This document shows, piece after piece, positions 1-7,337 of a DNA stretch of 14,649 nucleotides. The position numbers and the translations under genes are program-made. Origin of the DNA: an uncultured Porphyromonas sp. (GTDB taxonomy: Bacteria; Bacteroidota; Bacteroidia; Bacteroidales; Porphyromonadaceae); assembly GCA_943912835.1 (NCBI GenBank), contig CALTVJ010000048.1, positions 1 through 14,649 on the forward strand. The letters are read 5' to 3'. Positions within the stretch are counted from its first letter, which is position 1. The number at the start of each line of letters is the position of its first letter. Below the pieces are notes generated by a model, which saw only the letters and a program-made list of their open reading frames with translations, made no database searches and was not told the DNA's origin.

Positions 1-140
1 AGCCCATACAAGAGCCTACAACGAAGATACAAAAAAGCCCGTTCTGCACGATAAAGAGCCCGTTGCACGGGTTAGAAAATGACAAGTTTAGCTTGTTATT
101 TTGAGAGATTTTGCAGAATGCGGTAATCGCAAGAGGATAG

Positions 141-185
141 CGTAAGCCGAGCGCAGAGCCGAGTCTACTCGGGTTATGCCGAGGC
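141..185 (+). repeat. 45-base dispersed intergenic repeat, copy 1
   Basis: This segment is 40/45 identical, without gaps, to 13053-13097 on the same strand. All five differences are transitions. GCCGAG occurs at 146-151, 158-163 and 178-183. CTCGG at 168-172 can pair with CCGAG at 159-163 (loop TCTA) or with CCGAG at 179-183 (loop GTTATG), giving two mutually exclusive hairpins. An 8-bp inverted repeat (134-141/188-195) encloses the copy. A TAG at 138-140 closes the frame that starts at the first base of the core, which argues against a coding origin. Confidence 0.75.
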
Positions 186-271
186 TGGCTATCCTGCCTT
201 AGAAGGCAACCAGACTGAGGGCGCAGGGAGGGATCAAAGATCCTTTTGTCTGGGCAATGCCCCAAGTGGCT

Positions 272-293
272 GTGCGCCTCGCACCGAAGCGAG
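272..293. repeat. Overlapping short hairpins, GTGCG-CCT-CGCAC and CTCGC/GCGAG
   Basis: GTGCG (272-276) and CGCAC (280-284) form a 5-bp stem with a three-base loop. CTCGC (278-282) can instead pair with GCGAG (289-293). The triloop form recurs at 13013-13025 with loop GCT, and related forms lie at 13305-13321 and 13377-13387, all in the other non-coding region of the window. Confidence 0.5.
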
Positions 294-340
294 TGCCGTG
301 TTATGCAATAGTCTCGATAAACTCAACCTGATTTACAAAC

Positions 341-383
341 AAGTAGTGCCGTAGTTAGAACAATTCTAGCTACGGCACTACTT
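341..383 (-). terminator. Terminator hairpin of the polysaccharide operon
   Basis: A perfect 14-bp stem (341-354 with 370-383, sequence AAGTAGTGCCGTAG and its complement) is extended inward by a wobble pair and TAGAA/TTCTA around a CAA loop. It lies 16 bases beyond the stop codon of the last gene in the operon. On the minus strand the stem ends in ACTT followed by GTTTGT, a modest U-rich tail. Confidence 0.8.
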
Positions 384-399
384 AGTATTCTTAGTGTGG

Positions 400-1533
400 C
401 TACTTAGCCACTTCGTCAAACAGACTCTCCCAAAGAGCCATGATACGAGCCAAATCATAGCGTTCGCTTGCCTCTTTGGCCGCTTGCCCCATACTCTGTC
501 TGAGACCTTCGTCAGACATCAGGCGCGCTAGTCTATCGGCAAAGCCCTCGCGATCATGCTCCTCCAGCAAAAAGCCATCAAGCCCCTCTGTCACGACATC
601 ACGAGGACCACATTTGCAGGCATAACTAACAATAGGCAAACCCATCGTCTGTGCTTCAATCAGAACCATTGGCAAGCCTTCGTAGCGAGAAGTCATCGCA
701 TAAATCGCACTCGTAGCATAGACCTCAGCCATCGCTGCCGTAGGCTTAGAGAGCTCTACACGCGCTTGAAGCGAAAGCTTACGAATAAGCTCTTCAAGCT
801 CGGCACGCTTCTCTCCATCGCCATATATAGAGAGCGTCCAATCTGGGAACTTCGGAGCTAACTTAGACCAAATATGTATCAGTTCCTCAAAATTCTTTTG
901 ATGCGAATAACGTCCAGCAGCTAGCACACGCTTCTCTGTGAGGGGTGAGATTCGTTCACTCTCAAAGGGCTGAGGGTTAGGAATGACCCGAATATTAGGC
1001 ATATTACCCCAAAGAGCCTTATCTTCCTCGGTTAAAGCCACGAAGTGAGCATATTTGCGCACGACACGTTCGTCTTGCTTGGTACGGAGTGCATCAAGCC
1101 AGCCAAGCACACCTGTACGACCATACTGCAATCGCTTAAGCTTAGAGAAATGATATTCTAAGATCTTTACTCCTCCGACTTTGATGTCTGGCAAAAAACT
1201 AGCTTCATGTCCAAACATCGAAATCGTTATATCCGGATTTATCTCCCTTAGCAATGCTGTAAGTGCCCCCTTATGACGAGCCTGATTACCTAAATACGCT
1301 TTAACTTTCGTCAATAATCCAGCTTGATTGGAGCCTTCATAATTCAAATCAAGATGATGCGTCTTGATTCGTTCGTCGAGAGGGAAGTAAATGCTTCTCC
1401 CCATCTGGTCTGTCGTGATAATATGTATGTCGTAGCCTCTCTGTGCTAGGTAATTGGCCTTAACACTCAAGACTCTCTCCATCCCACCAGAGTTGTAGAG
1501 AGCTGGAATACAAAAAACAATGCGTTGAGACAT
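400..1533 (-). CDS. Glycosyltransferase family 4 protein (GT-B fold)
   Basis: This 377-residue retaining glycosyltransferase should transfer a sugar from a nucleotide-sugar donor to a lipid-linked glycan at the inner face of the inner membrane. The N-terminal Rossmann-like domain starts with a beta strand and the acceptor-side loop NSGGMERVL (residues 14-22). The C-terminal donor domain begins near residue 202 (AAGRYSHQKNF), has YGDGE at 237-241, and carries the EX7E motif in EGLPMVLIE (E285 and E293), diagnostic of GT4. Length is normal for the family. It is the last gene of a five-gene minus-strand operon, 21 bases after the polymerase-like gene, and is followed by a strong hairpin. No hydrophobic segment is seen, so it is probably cytosolic or membrane-associated. 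Donor and acceptor sugars cannot be read from the sequence. Family assignment is firm; the exact role is unknown. Confidence 0.93.
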   Translation of the reverse strand: MSQRIVFCIPALYNSGGMERVLSVKANYLAQRGYDIHIITTDQMGRSIYFPLDERIKTHHLDLNYEGSNQAGLLTKVKAYLGNQARHKGALTALLREINPDITISMFGHEASFLPDIKVGGVKILEYHFSKLKRLQYGRTGVLGWLDALRTKQDERVVRKYAHFVALTEEDKALWGNMPNIRVIPNPQPFESERISPLTEKRVLAAGRYSHQKNFEELIHIWSKLAPKFPDWTLSIYGDGEKRAELEELIRKLSLQARVELSKPTAAMAEVYATSAIYAMTSRYEGLPMVLIEAQTMGLPIVSYACKCGPRDVVTEGLDGFLLEEHDREGFADRLARLMSDEGLRQSMGQAAKEASERYDLARIMALWESLFDEVAK

Positions 1534-1554
1534 AGATTAGATTTTGGATAAACT

Positions 1555-2826
1555 CTAAGCTGCAGCCAGAGCTAAACGTTCTTTATACTTAGGAGCTAAT
1601 GTGTCGTACTCTGTATAAGCATAAAACAATGCCCAGAATTGGAACAAGTCCGTAGACACCTTCAACCAAATAATGAAAGACATGGAAAGAAGAAGAAAAA
1701 AGAAAAACTGGTACTGAGGGTAGCGCTTCATAAAATAAATAGCATGATGAATAAAGTATATTGAGAATATCCCAAATCCAATTACACCTGAGTAAAGAAT
1801 TAATCGACAATACCCAATGTCGGTTCCGAAACGAAACCCGTCAAATTCGCCGTAACCAATAAGCCAACCTTCAGCCGTTTCTGGCCACTTCCACATAGTT
1901 GCTAGGACGTCGTTGGAGTCCGTCTGCCATTCCCCCTTTTCAACAAGAGAAAAGAAGCCCTCAAAACCATAACGTATTTGATAATAAAAAAATTCATCTG
2001 TATGGTATAAGTAAACCATAATTGGTACCGTAACTATAATCACAAAAGCTAGTGTAGAGTAAAGCTTGAAACTTTCTTTCCTAACTATGAATCTATATCC
2101 TTCCCCAGATAAAGCTAAGACCATAACAGCTAAGGCTGCCCCTGTAATAGTTGTACGTGAAATCATATTTCCAATCCCTACAATAATAACAAAAGCTATT
2201 AAAAGCCACAACGTCTGCTTTGTACTATTACGTACAGATTCAATACAAGTCAATACTATGGCAATCATAATCAAAACCACAGCGAAACGTGTCCCTGCAG
2301 GGTCAAGCATAGCTGACAAACCATATAATCGGCCTGTTTCTATAATAAAATCCTGATTTATGTAAAAAATAGAATCTACTAGATTCTTTATCGTATCATT
2401 CCTATCAATCGCTATAGCAATAAAACATTGTGCAGCGCACACAGCAGCTAAATAAAATGTAATCAACTTAAGGTCTATCTTACCATGAACAAATCGTATA
2501 CCCTCTACAACGGTATAGGCAGAAAAAAGCCATACAAAGGCTGTTGTAATGTAATTAGCATAACTAAAGTCTGATAGATTGTTATAATCTGTTGCGATCA
2601 AATTCACTATAGAATAAAGGATAGCCAAAAGAACTGTACGTATAAGTCCAGCCTCAATTTTATAGTTTCTAGTCTGTAAAACCCTCAAAATGCAAAGAGG
2701 CACCCCCACAAGAGCCAACATTATTTTGGAATTGACACTTGTGAATGTAAAATTTGCAGGGAATAAAAAGAAGTCTACTATCCAAGCTAAAATAAAGACC
2801 TGTATCCACTTCCAAACTGTTTGCAT
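1555..2826 (-). CDS. Wzy-like O-antigen/polysaccharide polymerase (multi-spanning membrane protein)
   Basis: This is a strongly hydrophobic protein with about eleven membrane-spanning stretches and one large loop of roughly 75 residues between the ninth and tenth. That loop begins after a YLYHTDEFFYY stretch and contains LIGYGEFDGF. The layout fits Wzy-type polymerases, which join lipid-linked repeat units on the periplasmic side, and so does the setting among four glycosyltransferases. A WaaL-type ligase has a similar shape and cannot be excluded. The frame stays open to 2871, but that start would be TTG and would overlap the upstream gene by 41 bases. The first ATG, at 2826, lies 4 bases after the upstream stop and gives 423 residues, so I chose it. 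Parts of the gene are much richer in A+T than the neighbours (only 12 G/C in 2341-2400). Polymerase genes are typically poorly conserved, so the name rests on topology and context. Confidence 0.82.
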   Translation of the reverse strand: MQTVWKWIQVFILAWIVDFFLFPANFTFTSVNSKIMLALVGVPLCILRVLQTRNYKIEAGLIRTVLLAILYSIVNLIATDYNNLSDFSYANYITTAFVWLFSAYTVVEGIRFVHGKIDLKLITFYLAAVCAAQCFIAIAIDRNDTIKNLVDSIFYINQDFIIETGRLYGLSAMLDPAGTRFAVVLIMIAIVLTCIESVRNSTKQTLWLLIAFVIIVGIGNMISRTTITGAALAVMVLALSGEGYRFIVRKESFKLYSTLAFVIIVTVPIMVYLYHTDEFFYYQIRYGFEGFFSLVEKGEWQTDSNDVLATMWKWPETAEGWLIGYGEFDGFRFGTDIGYCRLILYSGVIGFGIFSIYFIHHAIYFMKRYPQYQFFFFLLLSMSFIIWLKVSTDLFQFWALFYAYTEYDTLAPKYKERLALAAA

Positions 2827-2830
2827 CGTA

Positions 2831-3856
2831 TTACTTATATAGGATTGAATAGAGCCATTTAGTGACAACAAGATTATAGAATCTAACCAAAGACCACAGA
2901 GAACGAGACGCAGCTAACTGCAACAACTTAATGCGCCAACTTTGCTTAGGGTTTTGATTAATATACGCATCCGCCTCAGAATACCATTGACTCCAACGCT
3001 GGTAGTCTTCTTTTTGCTCAGAAATTAAAAGAGGCAACTTAAGATTGAGTTTCAAAAAGTTTAGCATACGCACATTGTGCTCTTCTTGTAGCTCCTTTAC
3101 CTCAGCCTCTAGGACTTTGAGGTTTCGGTCTACCTGCGCCCAATGCTCAGGCTTATAATTGGCTGTTTGTGCATCGCTATTGGTTTTCACATAGTAATAT
3201 AGCGGATCTGCGACAATAGATACACGTTGTGCTCTAAGAGCCAGCAAACTCATCATCATCATATCTTCTCCCATGTTATCACCGGGTGTAAAGCGAAGGA
3301 GTTTTCCTGTTGAGAAGAGCTCTCGTCGCACAAGAAAAAGCCATACATTCCACTTAGCAACACCATAGCAAAAACACTCAAAAAGTTCTTGCCCAGTCTT
3401 GACATCTGGCTGGTGCATACGCCTATCTTTTCCTTCGTAGCGTAAGCTCCAATCACAGCCCACAATATCAACGCCCGTCTGATACGCTCTAACAATGAGC
3501 CGTTCGATAAGATTAGGAGCCATAGCATCATCTGCATCAAAAGAATAGATGTACTCTCCCGTCGCTGCGTCTAATGCTGTATTACGAGCCACCGCAACAC
3601 CTTGATTGATATCGTGACGAAGTAATTTAACAATAAACCCTTCTGACTCTAAACGCGGCATAGCTTCGCGTATCAATTCACTCGCTCTATCAGGAGAAGC
3701 ATCGTCCACAAAAATCAGTTCGAGCTGCTTATAGCTCTGAGCCAAGAGTTGCTCAATACAATTCGGCAAATAATCCTCTACCTTATACATCGGGATAATC
3801 ACCGAAACCAAAGCTTGTGGTGTATGAGGCAAAGCTTTATTTATGATTTGAGTCAT
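2831..3856 (-). CDS. Glycosyltransferase family 2 protein (GT-A fold)
   Basis: This 341-residue inverting glycosyltransferase has the classic GT2 features in order: VSVIIPMYKVEDYL (17-30) opening the nucleotide-binding fold, FVDDASPD with D51-D52, the NQGVAVARN segment (84-92), and the metal-binding DxD in FDADDA (D107, D109, D110). A GED motif at 196-198 is the likely catalytic-base region. The C-terminal 90 or so residues are basic and amphipathic, which may hold the enzyme to the membrane. Its start overlaps the end of the GT14-type gene by 20 bases and its stop lies 4 bases before the polymerase-like ATG, so translational coupling is likely. It presumably adds one sugar of the repeat unit. 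Which sugar and linkage cannot be told. Confidence 0.93.
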   Translation of the reverse strand: MTQIINKALPHTPQALVSVIIPMYKVEDYLPNCIEQLLAQSYKQLELIFVDDASPDRASELIREAMPRLESEGFIVKLLRHDINQGVAVARNTALDAATGEYIYSFDADDAMAPNLIERLIVRAYQTGVDIVGCDWSLRYEGKDRRMHQPDVKTGQELFECFCYGVAKWNVWLFLVRRELFSTGKLLRFTPGDNMGEDMMMMSLLALRAQRVSIVADPLYYYVKTNSDAQTANYKPEHWAQVDRNLKVLEAEVKELQEEHNVRMLNFLKLNLKLPLLISEQKEDYQRWSQWYSEADAYINQNPKQSWRIKLLQLAASRSLWSLVRFYNLVVTKWLYSILYK

Positions 3857-4757
3857 GGTCTGTATCTGTATTGCACTGTTGTGATAACTCTAGGACACGT
3901 CTGATGAATCCCATGTTACGACTATTAAACTTACGAGCAAAGAAAGCTTCACTCTGTCGGAGATGGTCAATATCTTTTTCCTCAAAGTCTTTAAGTACAC
4001 CATCATGCCAACCAATATGCCTCATAGAGCTACGAGCTTCGTTCTCTCGGTCATAGACCTTATCAGCAAAACGACTCTCTGCAACAAAGCTATGTATAAC
4101 GATCTCATCCGAACAAAATGTGTTTCGGTATTGCTTTATTAGCTGTTGTTCGTCAGAGAGAAGTGCCTCCACAAGACTCTCTGTAATACTTAACCATTGT
4201 GTCCCTTTATCAAAAGTCTTCTGAGGGAAGCGATCACAACCCAACAGCAACTGCAAACGAATACAAAGTGCACGCAAAATACGTTTCACGAAAAAAGAAA
4301 TTCCTGATCCTCGAAAATCTTTCGGAAACAAATGATGCAATCTCACTTTACGATCGATATCTGCATACTTATCTGCCCCACGATAAAATCCGATAAACTC
4401 TGTCCCCTGATGACGAGCACAAAAATCATGTATGTAATCTTGTGATTTAAGTGGCAGATCAACTCCAGAAATCAAGTGATAATAACTGTAAGTAGGCTCA
4501 GCAGCATAAGCAGCCCTAAAAAGAGCAAACTCAGCTTCCACAACAGAAATATCCCCCCAGCGGACATCACAGCGATCTTCAATCAAAACCAAACCAGCAT
4601 GCTCCGTCTTAAGCTCTGGCAAACGAGTGACCTTCGCATCAATATGCACATAAATATCGTTACGTGGGTCATCTAAGGACGTAACCAGCAGACTCAATAG
4701 CTCAAACTCGCCATGAGCCAAAATTAGATAAGCATGTTTGCTGTCCTCTATGCTCAT
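3837..4757 (-). CDS. GT14-type beta-1,6-N-acetylglucosaminyltransferase-like enzyme (core-2/I-branching family)
   Basis: The 306-residue protein matches the 'Branch' glycosyltransferase family, whose animal members add beta-1,6-GlcNAc branches and whose bacterial members lie in surface-polysaccharide loci. Visible hallmarks are an N-terminal AYLILAHGEFE (9-19), YVHIDAK (36-42), the VRWGD segment around W67, HLISGVDLPLKS (94-105), GTQW (185-188), CSDEI with D217-E218 as the probable catalytic acids, MRHIGWHDG (245-253) and ARKF (274-277). The last three are the usual C-terminal block of the family. No signal peptide or membrane segment is present, so it is probably cytosolic. It overlaps the next gene by 20 bases and follows the GT8 gene after 13 bases. 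Family membership is clear. Sugar specificity and whether it really makes a branch are inference. Confidence 0.9.
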   Translation of the reverse strand: MSIEDSKHAYLILAHGEFELLSLLVTSLDDPRNDIYVHIDAKVTRLPELKTEHAGLVLIEDRCDVRWGDISVVEAEFALFRAAYAAEPTYSYYHLISGVDLPLKSQDYIHDFCARHQGTEFIGFYRGADKYADIDRKVRLHHLFPKDFRGSGISFFVKRILRALCIRLQLLLGCDRFPQKTFDKGTQWLSITESLVEALLSDEQQLIKQYRNTFCSDEIVIHSFVAESRFADKVYDRENEARSSMRHIGWHDGVLKDFEEKDIDHLRQSEAFFARKFNSRNMGFIRRVLELSQQCNTDTDHDSNHK

Positions 4758-4770
4758 AAATGATTACAAT

Positions 4771-5706
4771 CTAATTAAGCTGTTTTTTAGTTTTGAGTTG
4801 GTAGGTATGAAATAAAGACCGCACTCCAGGTATCATAAAGCATAAAGCCAAAAGGCGAAGACGTCTATCAAGTTTCATATCTTGCCTTATCTCACTCGGT
4901 AAAGCCAGATAAGTACGCCACCAATACTCCAAATATACGGCATATCCCTTCCATGGCTTAGTACCCGTATAGTGAATATTACCTTGTCTATGCACCTCTT
5001 CTAAGTCTTGAGCCGTATAGTAACTCAAAAATAAGTCTCTATAAGCAGGGAGTAAGAACGTACGTATACTATTGTACTTAGGAGGCAGGTAATGTAATCG
5101 TCCACGACAGACTACATTGATCGCATCTTGGTCAGGAAACTCAAGATAATCAGCCTCGGACAAAAACTCGGCAAAACGCTCGGAAATATGCTCCCGACGC
5201 ATGACCTCAAGATTAAGAACCAAAAAACCAGAATTGATATATTCGCCCTGCACACAACCCAGCTTTGCGTAACGCTCAACTTGCCACTTGGTACTCGCTT
5301 CAGCAACTCCTGCCATATAAGCATCTCCAAGGTCTAGGCTACGATATAATTGTCCTAAGTCTTGACGTATAATAATATCACAGTCTGTATATAGTGCATA
5401 ACGATACTCTGGCAGCTCATCTGCTATAACGAGTCTATAATTAGCCGCAGAGCTATAACGAGGGTCCACATAAGCTCCTTGAAGCTTATGCTCTAGATTC
5501 ATATATCTAAACTTCAAACGCCCTGTCCCCCCATCAATCAAACTAAGCCTATGCTTAAAGAGATCATCGGGCATCTCGGAGACCAAGCAAACTACGTCAT
5601 ACTGTGTCTCAACTGAGCTACTATCAAGTACAGAGCGTAAAGTCGTAGCTACAGGAACCAGATAGTTGGGGGTAAAAGCAACTATCAAAGGAATTCTATC
5701 TTGCAT
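4771..5706 (-). CDS. Glycosyltransferase family 8 protein
   Basis: This 311-residue retaining glycosyltransferase is of the family that includes the LPS galactosyl- and glucosyltransferases. It opens with IPLIVAFTPNYL (5-16), has the metal-binding DxD in YTDCDIII (D108, D110), then INSGFLVLNL (157-166), DQDAIN (192-197) and the C-terminal HYTGTKPWKG (245-254), which supplies a metal-binding histidine and the donor-phosphate lysine in known members. The last 40 residues are basic with a hydrophobic patch, suiting membrane association. It is the first gene of the operon. A TAACTTTG box (minus strand, 5721-5714) lies only 7 bases before the ATG, so the transcript may be nearly leaderless, or transcription may leak through from ompA. 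Confidence 0.93.
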   Translation of the reverse strand: MQDRIPLIVAFTPNYLVPVATTLRSVLDSSSVETQYDVVCLVSEMPDDLFKHRLSLIDGGTGRLKFRYMNLEHKLQGAYVDPRYSSAANYRLVIADELPEYRYALYTDCDIIIRQDLGQLYRSLDLGDAYMAGVAEASTKWQVERYAKLGCVQGEYINSGFLVLNLEVMRREHISERFAEFLSEADYLEFPDQDAINVVCRGRLHYLPPKYNSIRTFLLPAYRDLFLSYYTAQDLEEVHRQGNIHYTGTKPWKGYAVYLEYWWRTYLALPSEIRQDMKLDRRLRLLALCFMIPGVRSLFHTYQLKTKKQLN

Positions 5707-5713
5707 ATGTACC

Positions 5714-5721
5714 CAAAGTTA
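5714..5721 (-). promoter_or_regulatory. Possible -7 box of the polysaccharide operon
   Basis: The minus strand reads TAACTTTG, an exact fit to the Bacteroidota -7 consensus TAnnTTTG, 7 bases upstream of the GT8 start codon. No TTG is found about 20 bases further upstream, where the ompA terminator sits. If used, it would give an almost leaderless mRNA. The match could be chance. Confidence 0.35.
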
Positions 5722-5757
5722 CATATTTTCTTTTAGCCCAGAGACGATTAATCAAAA

Positions 5758-5794
5758 AGAGACCCCCAAGACCATTACAGTCCCAAGGGTCTCT
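5758..5794 (-). terminator. Terminator of the ompA-family gene
   Basis: AGAGACCC (5758-5765) pairs with GGGTCTCT (5787-5794). On the minus strand the stem is followed by a run of Ts (the As at 5754-5757), the standard intrinsic-terminator layout, about 24 bases past the ompA stop. It separates ompA from the polysaccharide operon. Confidence 0.85.
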
Positions 5795-5817
5795 CTTTTA
5801 TTGCGTTGTGTTAACTA

Positions 5818-7158
5818 TTACTCTGCAACTTTAAGAAGTACAGCACGGCTGCAACGTGGGTCGTTGTAGTACATATTCTCTACACCACCCTTGTCGTCAC
5901 GACGAAGCTGACTTTCAGATACTCCAAACTCGTTAACTAGGCAGTTGTAGATCACTTCGCTACGCTTACGAGCTAGGAAGATGTTACGCTTAACGTTACC
6001 AGTACCACGGTCTGCATAACCTGTTACGCTAAACACCATACCAGGGTTAGCCTTAATAGTTTCAGCAAGGAAACCAAGGTTTACACGATCCTTGTTGCTA
6101 AGCACCCAACGGTCGATTGGGAAAGTAACAAGTAGAGGCTGAGCAGCTACGTTCTCACGAGTAACTTCACGGTTAAGAGCTTTCTCAAGTTGTAGACGTA
6201 GATCGTCGTTTTCACCTTGAAGAACACCTACACGGTTACGAAGGTCTTGAAGAAGACCATCATTCACACGAAGAGTGCGCTCAACAACGTTATCCCAACC
6301 ACGGCGTGGGATCTTATATGATAGACCTAAGCTTGCTGATAGGATACCTTCACCCCAGCGTCCAGCCTGACCAACAGCTTGACCATCGCGGTAACCGCTA
6401 AACTCTTGGTCGAAACGATCACCTACATAAGTACCACGTACTTCTAGGTTAAGATCTAGAGCCTTAGATAGACGGAAGCGGTTCAAAAGACCAACTCCAG
6501 CTGAAGCTTCGTGTGAAGCTTGACCATTGATCGCCTTCTTTGTAGAAAGAGCGAAACCTACGCTAACAAAAGGAATAGCTGAATAGAAACGATTTTCTTT
6601 GTAACCGCAGATCATGTTAGATAGGTTGAAAAGCACATCACCATGGAAATTCACATAGCGCTGAGTTGTTTCATACAAGTTGTAGCTGTTGCTCTCTTCC
6701 TTACCATAAACAACACCGTGAGATGCGATTTGATTACGGTTTCTGATAGCCTTACCATTCTTATCTACGATAAAACCTTGATAGTTTCCATAGTTTACGT
6801 TAGGTTGAGTTATCTTATGACCTGTAAAACCTGAAACACCATAAAGATCACCAGCAAAGGCACCAACACGAAGACCGATACCAGGAGTAAACCATTTAGC
6901 AACATGGATACCAACTTGAGGGCCAACGCGATCTAGAAGATCCATTTGCTTGTCGTGATCACCAAATAGGATATTACCACCAAGACCGAAACCGATTTCC
7001 CAATTGCTACCGAAACGGTTCGTAACAACACGATACTTATCATTAGTACGTGTTTCTGTGTACACAGAGTCAGACACTGCTGTCTGTGCGCTTGCTATCT
7101 GAGCTGTAGCACCCAAAGTAGCAAGAACTAGTAGACTTTTCTTAATCATATTCGTCAT
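5818..7158 (-). CDS. OmpA-family outer membrane protein with peptidoglycan-binding domain
   Basis: This 446-residue protein has an N-terminal signal peptide (basic MIKK at 4-7, hydrophobic core, probable cut after ASA at residue 24). A beta-barrel region with alternating aromatic and glycine-rich strands follows (about 35-290). Next is a short coiled coil (about 300-335, heptad-like LLQDLRNRVGVLQ) and then a C-terminal OmpA domain (about 345-446). In that domain GYADRGTGN..N..LARKR contains the conserved D383 and an arginine at 397 or 399 that would bind diaminopimelate in peptidoglycan. It should anchor the outer membrane to the cell wall. The layout resembles the Pgm6/Pgm7 proteins of Porphyromonas gingivalis, which occur as a tandem pair; only one copy is here. 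ATGs at 7158 and 7149 both give a workable signal peptide. It has its own promoter (7253-7284) and terminator and is probably strongly expressed. Confidence 0.93.
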   Translation of the reverse strand: MTNMIKKSLLVLATLGATAQIASAQTAVSDSVYTETRTNDKYRVVTNRFGSNWEIGFGLGGNILFGDHDKQMDLLDRVGPQVGIHVAKWFTPGIGLRVGAFAGDLYGVSGFTGHKITQPNVNYGNYQGFIVDKNGKAIRNRNQIASHGVVYGKEESNSYNLYETTQRYVNFHGDVLFNLSNMICGYKENRFYSAIPFVSVGFALSTKKAINGQASHEASAGVGLLNRFRLSKALDLNLEVRGTYVGDRFDQEFSGYRDGQAVGQAGRWGEGILSASLGLSYKIPRRGWDNVVERTLRVNDGLLQDLRNRVGVLQGENDDLRLQLEKALNREVTRENVAAQPLLVTFPIDRWVLSNKDRVNLGFLAETIKANPGMVFSVTGYADRGTGNVKRNIFLARKRSEVIYNCLVNEFGVSESQLRRDDKGGVENMYYNDPRCSRAVLLKVAE

Positions 7159-7337
7159 ATCTTCTAAAATATCTCAATTTAGCGCAGGCAACTCCCATAA
7201 AAATGAGCACTATATACCAACAAGTTGGACGAACCCACACTATATTTGGGAACAAAGGTACAATTTTCCTAGATAATTGCCAAACAAGAAAAATAAATTT
7301 TGTTAATACTTCTAAAATTAACAACAGTTCACAAAGA
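7159..7337. other. ompA leader and upstream region
   Basis: An AT-rich non-coding stretch holds the ompA promoter and about 90 bases of predicted 5' leader. A 60-codon open frame across it (7142-7324, minus) overlaps the ompA start and covers the promoter, so it is not taken as a gene. Nothing else is recognised. Confidence 0.55.
7253..7284 (-). promoter_or_regulatory. Bacteroidota-type promoter of ompA
   Basis: Read on the minus strand, TTTG (7284-7281) is followed after exactly 20 bases by TACCTTTG (7260-7253). This fits the -33 TTTG / -7 TAnnTTTG promoter of the primary sigma factor in Bacteroidota. Transcription should start near 7246, leaving a leader of roughly 90 bases before the ATG at 7158. 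Confidence 0.8.

Larger units (their letters stand above)
1..399. other. Gene-free structured intergenic region
   Basis: No credible coding sequence lies here. The region is rich in short inverted repeats: 134-141 with 188-195 (AGGATAGC/GCTATCCT, enclosing a 45-base repeat), 196-199 with 204-207, 210-215 with 248-253 (CCAGAC/GTCTGG), 229-235 with 239-245 (AGGGATC/GATCCTT, loop AAA, followed by Ts), 252-255 with 259-262, and 272-276 with 280-284 (GTGCG/CGCAC). It ends in the terminator hairpin at 341-383. The density of stems suggests a structured RNA or a mosaic of intergenic repeats. No promoter was identified for a separate transcript. Confidence 0.6.

Noticed and set aside
141..185. The 45-base repeat as a remnant of a coding sequence
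   Set aside because: In the frame that starts at the first base, a TAG directly precedes copy 1, and three of the five differences between copies would change the amino acid, so there is no sign of protein-level selection.
556..861. 101-codon plus-strand frame inside the GT4 gene
   Set aside because: It is entirely antisense to a gene with clear GT4 motifs and has no promoter or recognisable product.
2827..2871. N-terminal extension of the polymerase-like gene to 2871
   Set aside because: The start would be TTG and would overlap the GT2 gene by 41 bases; an ATG at 2826, 4 bases after the GT2 stop, is better placed.
7142..7324. 60-codon minus-strand frame upstream of ompA
   Set aside because: It overlaps the ompA start and covers a full TTTG-N20-TACCTTTG promoter; the hydrophobic sequence is what AT-rich DNA encodes by chance.
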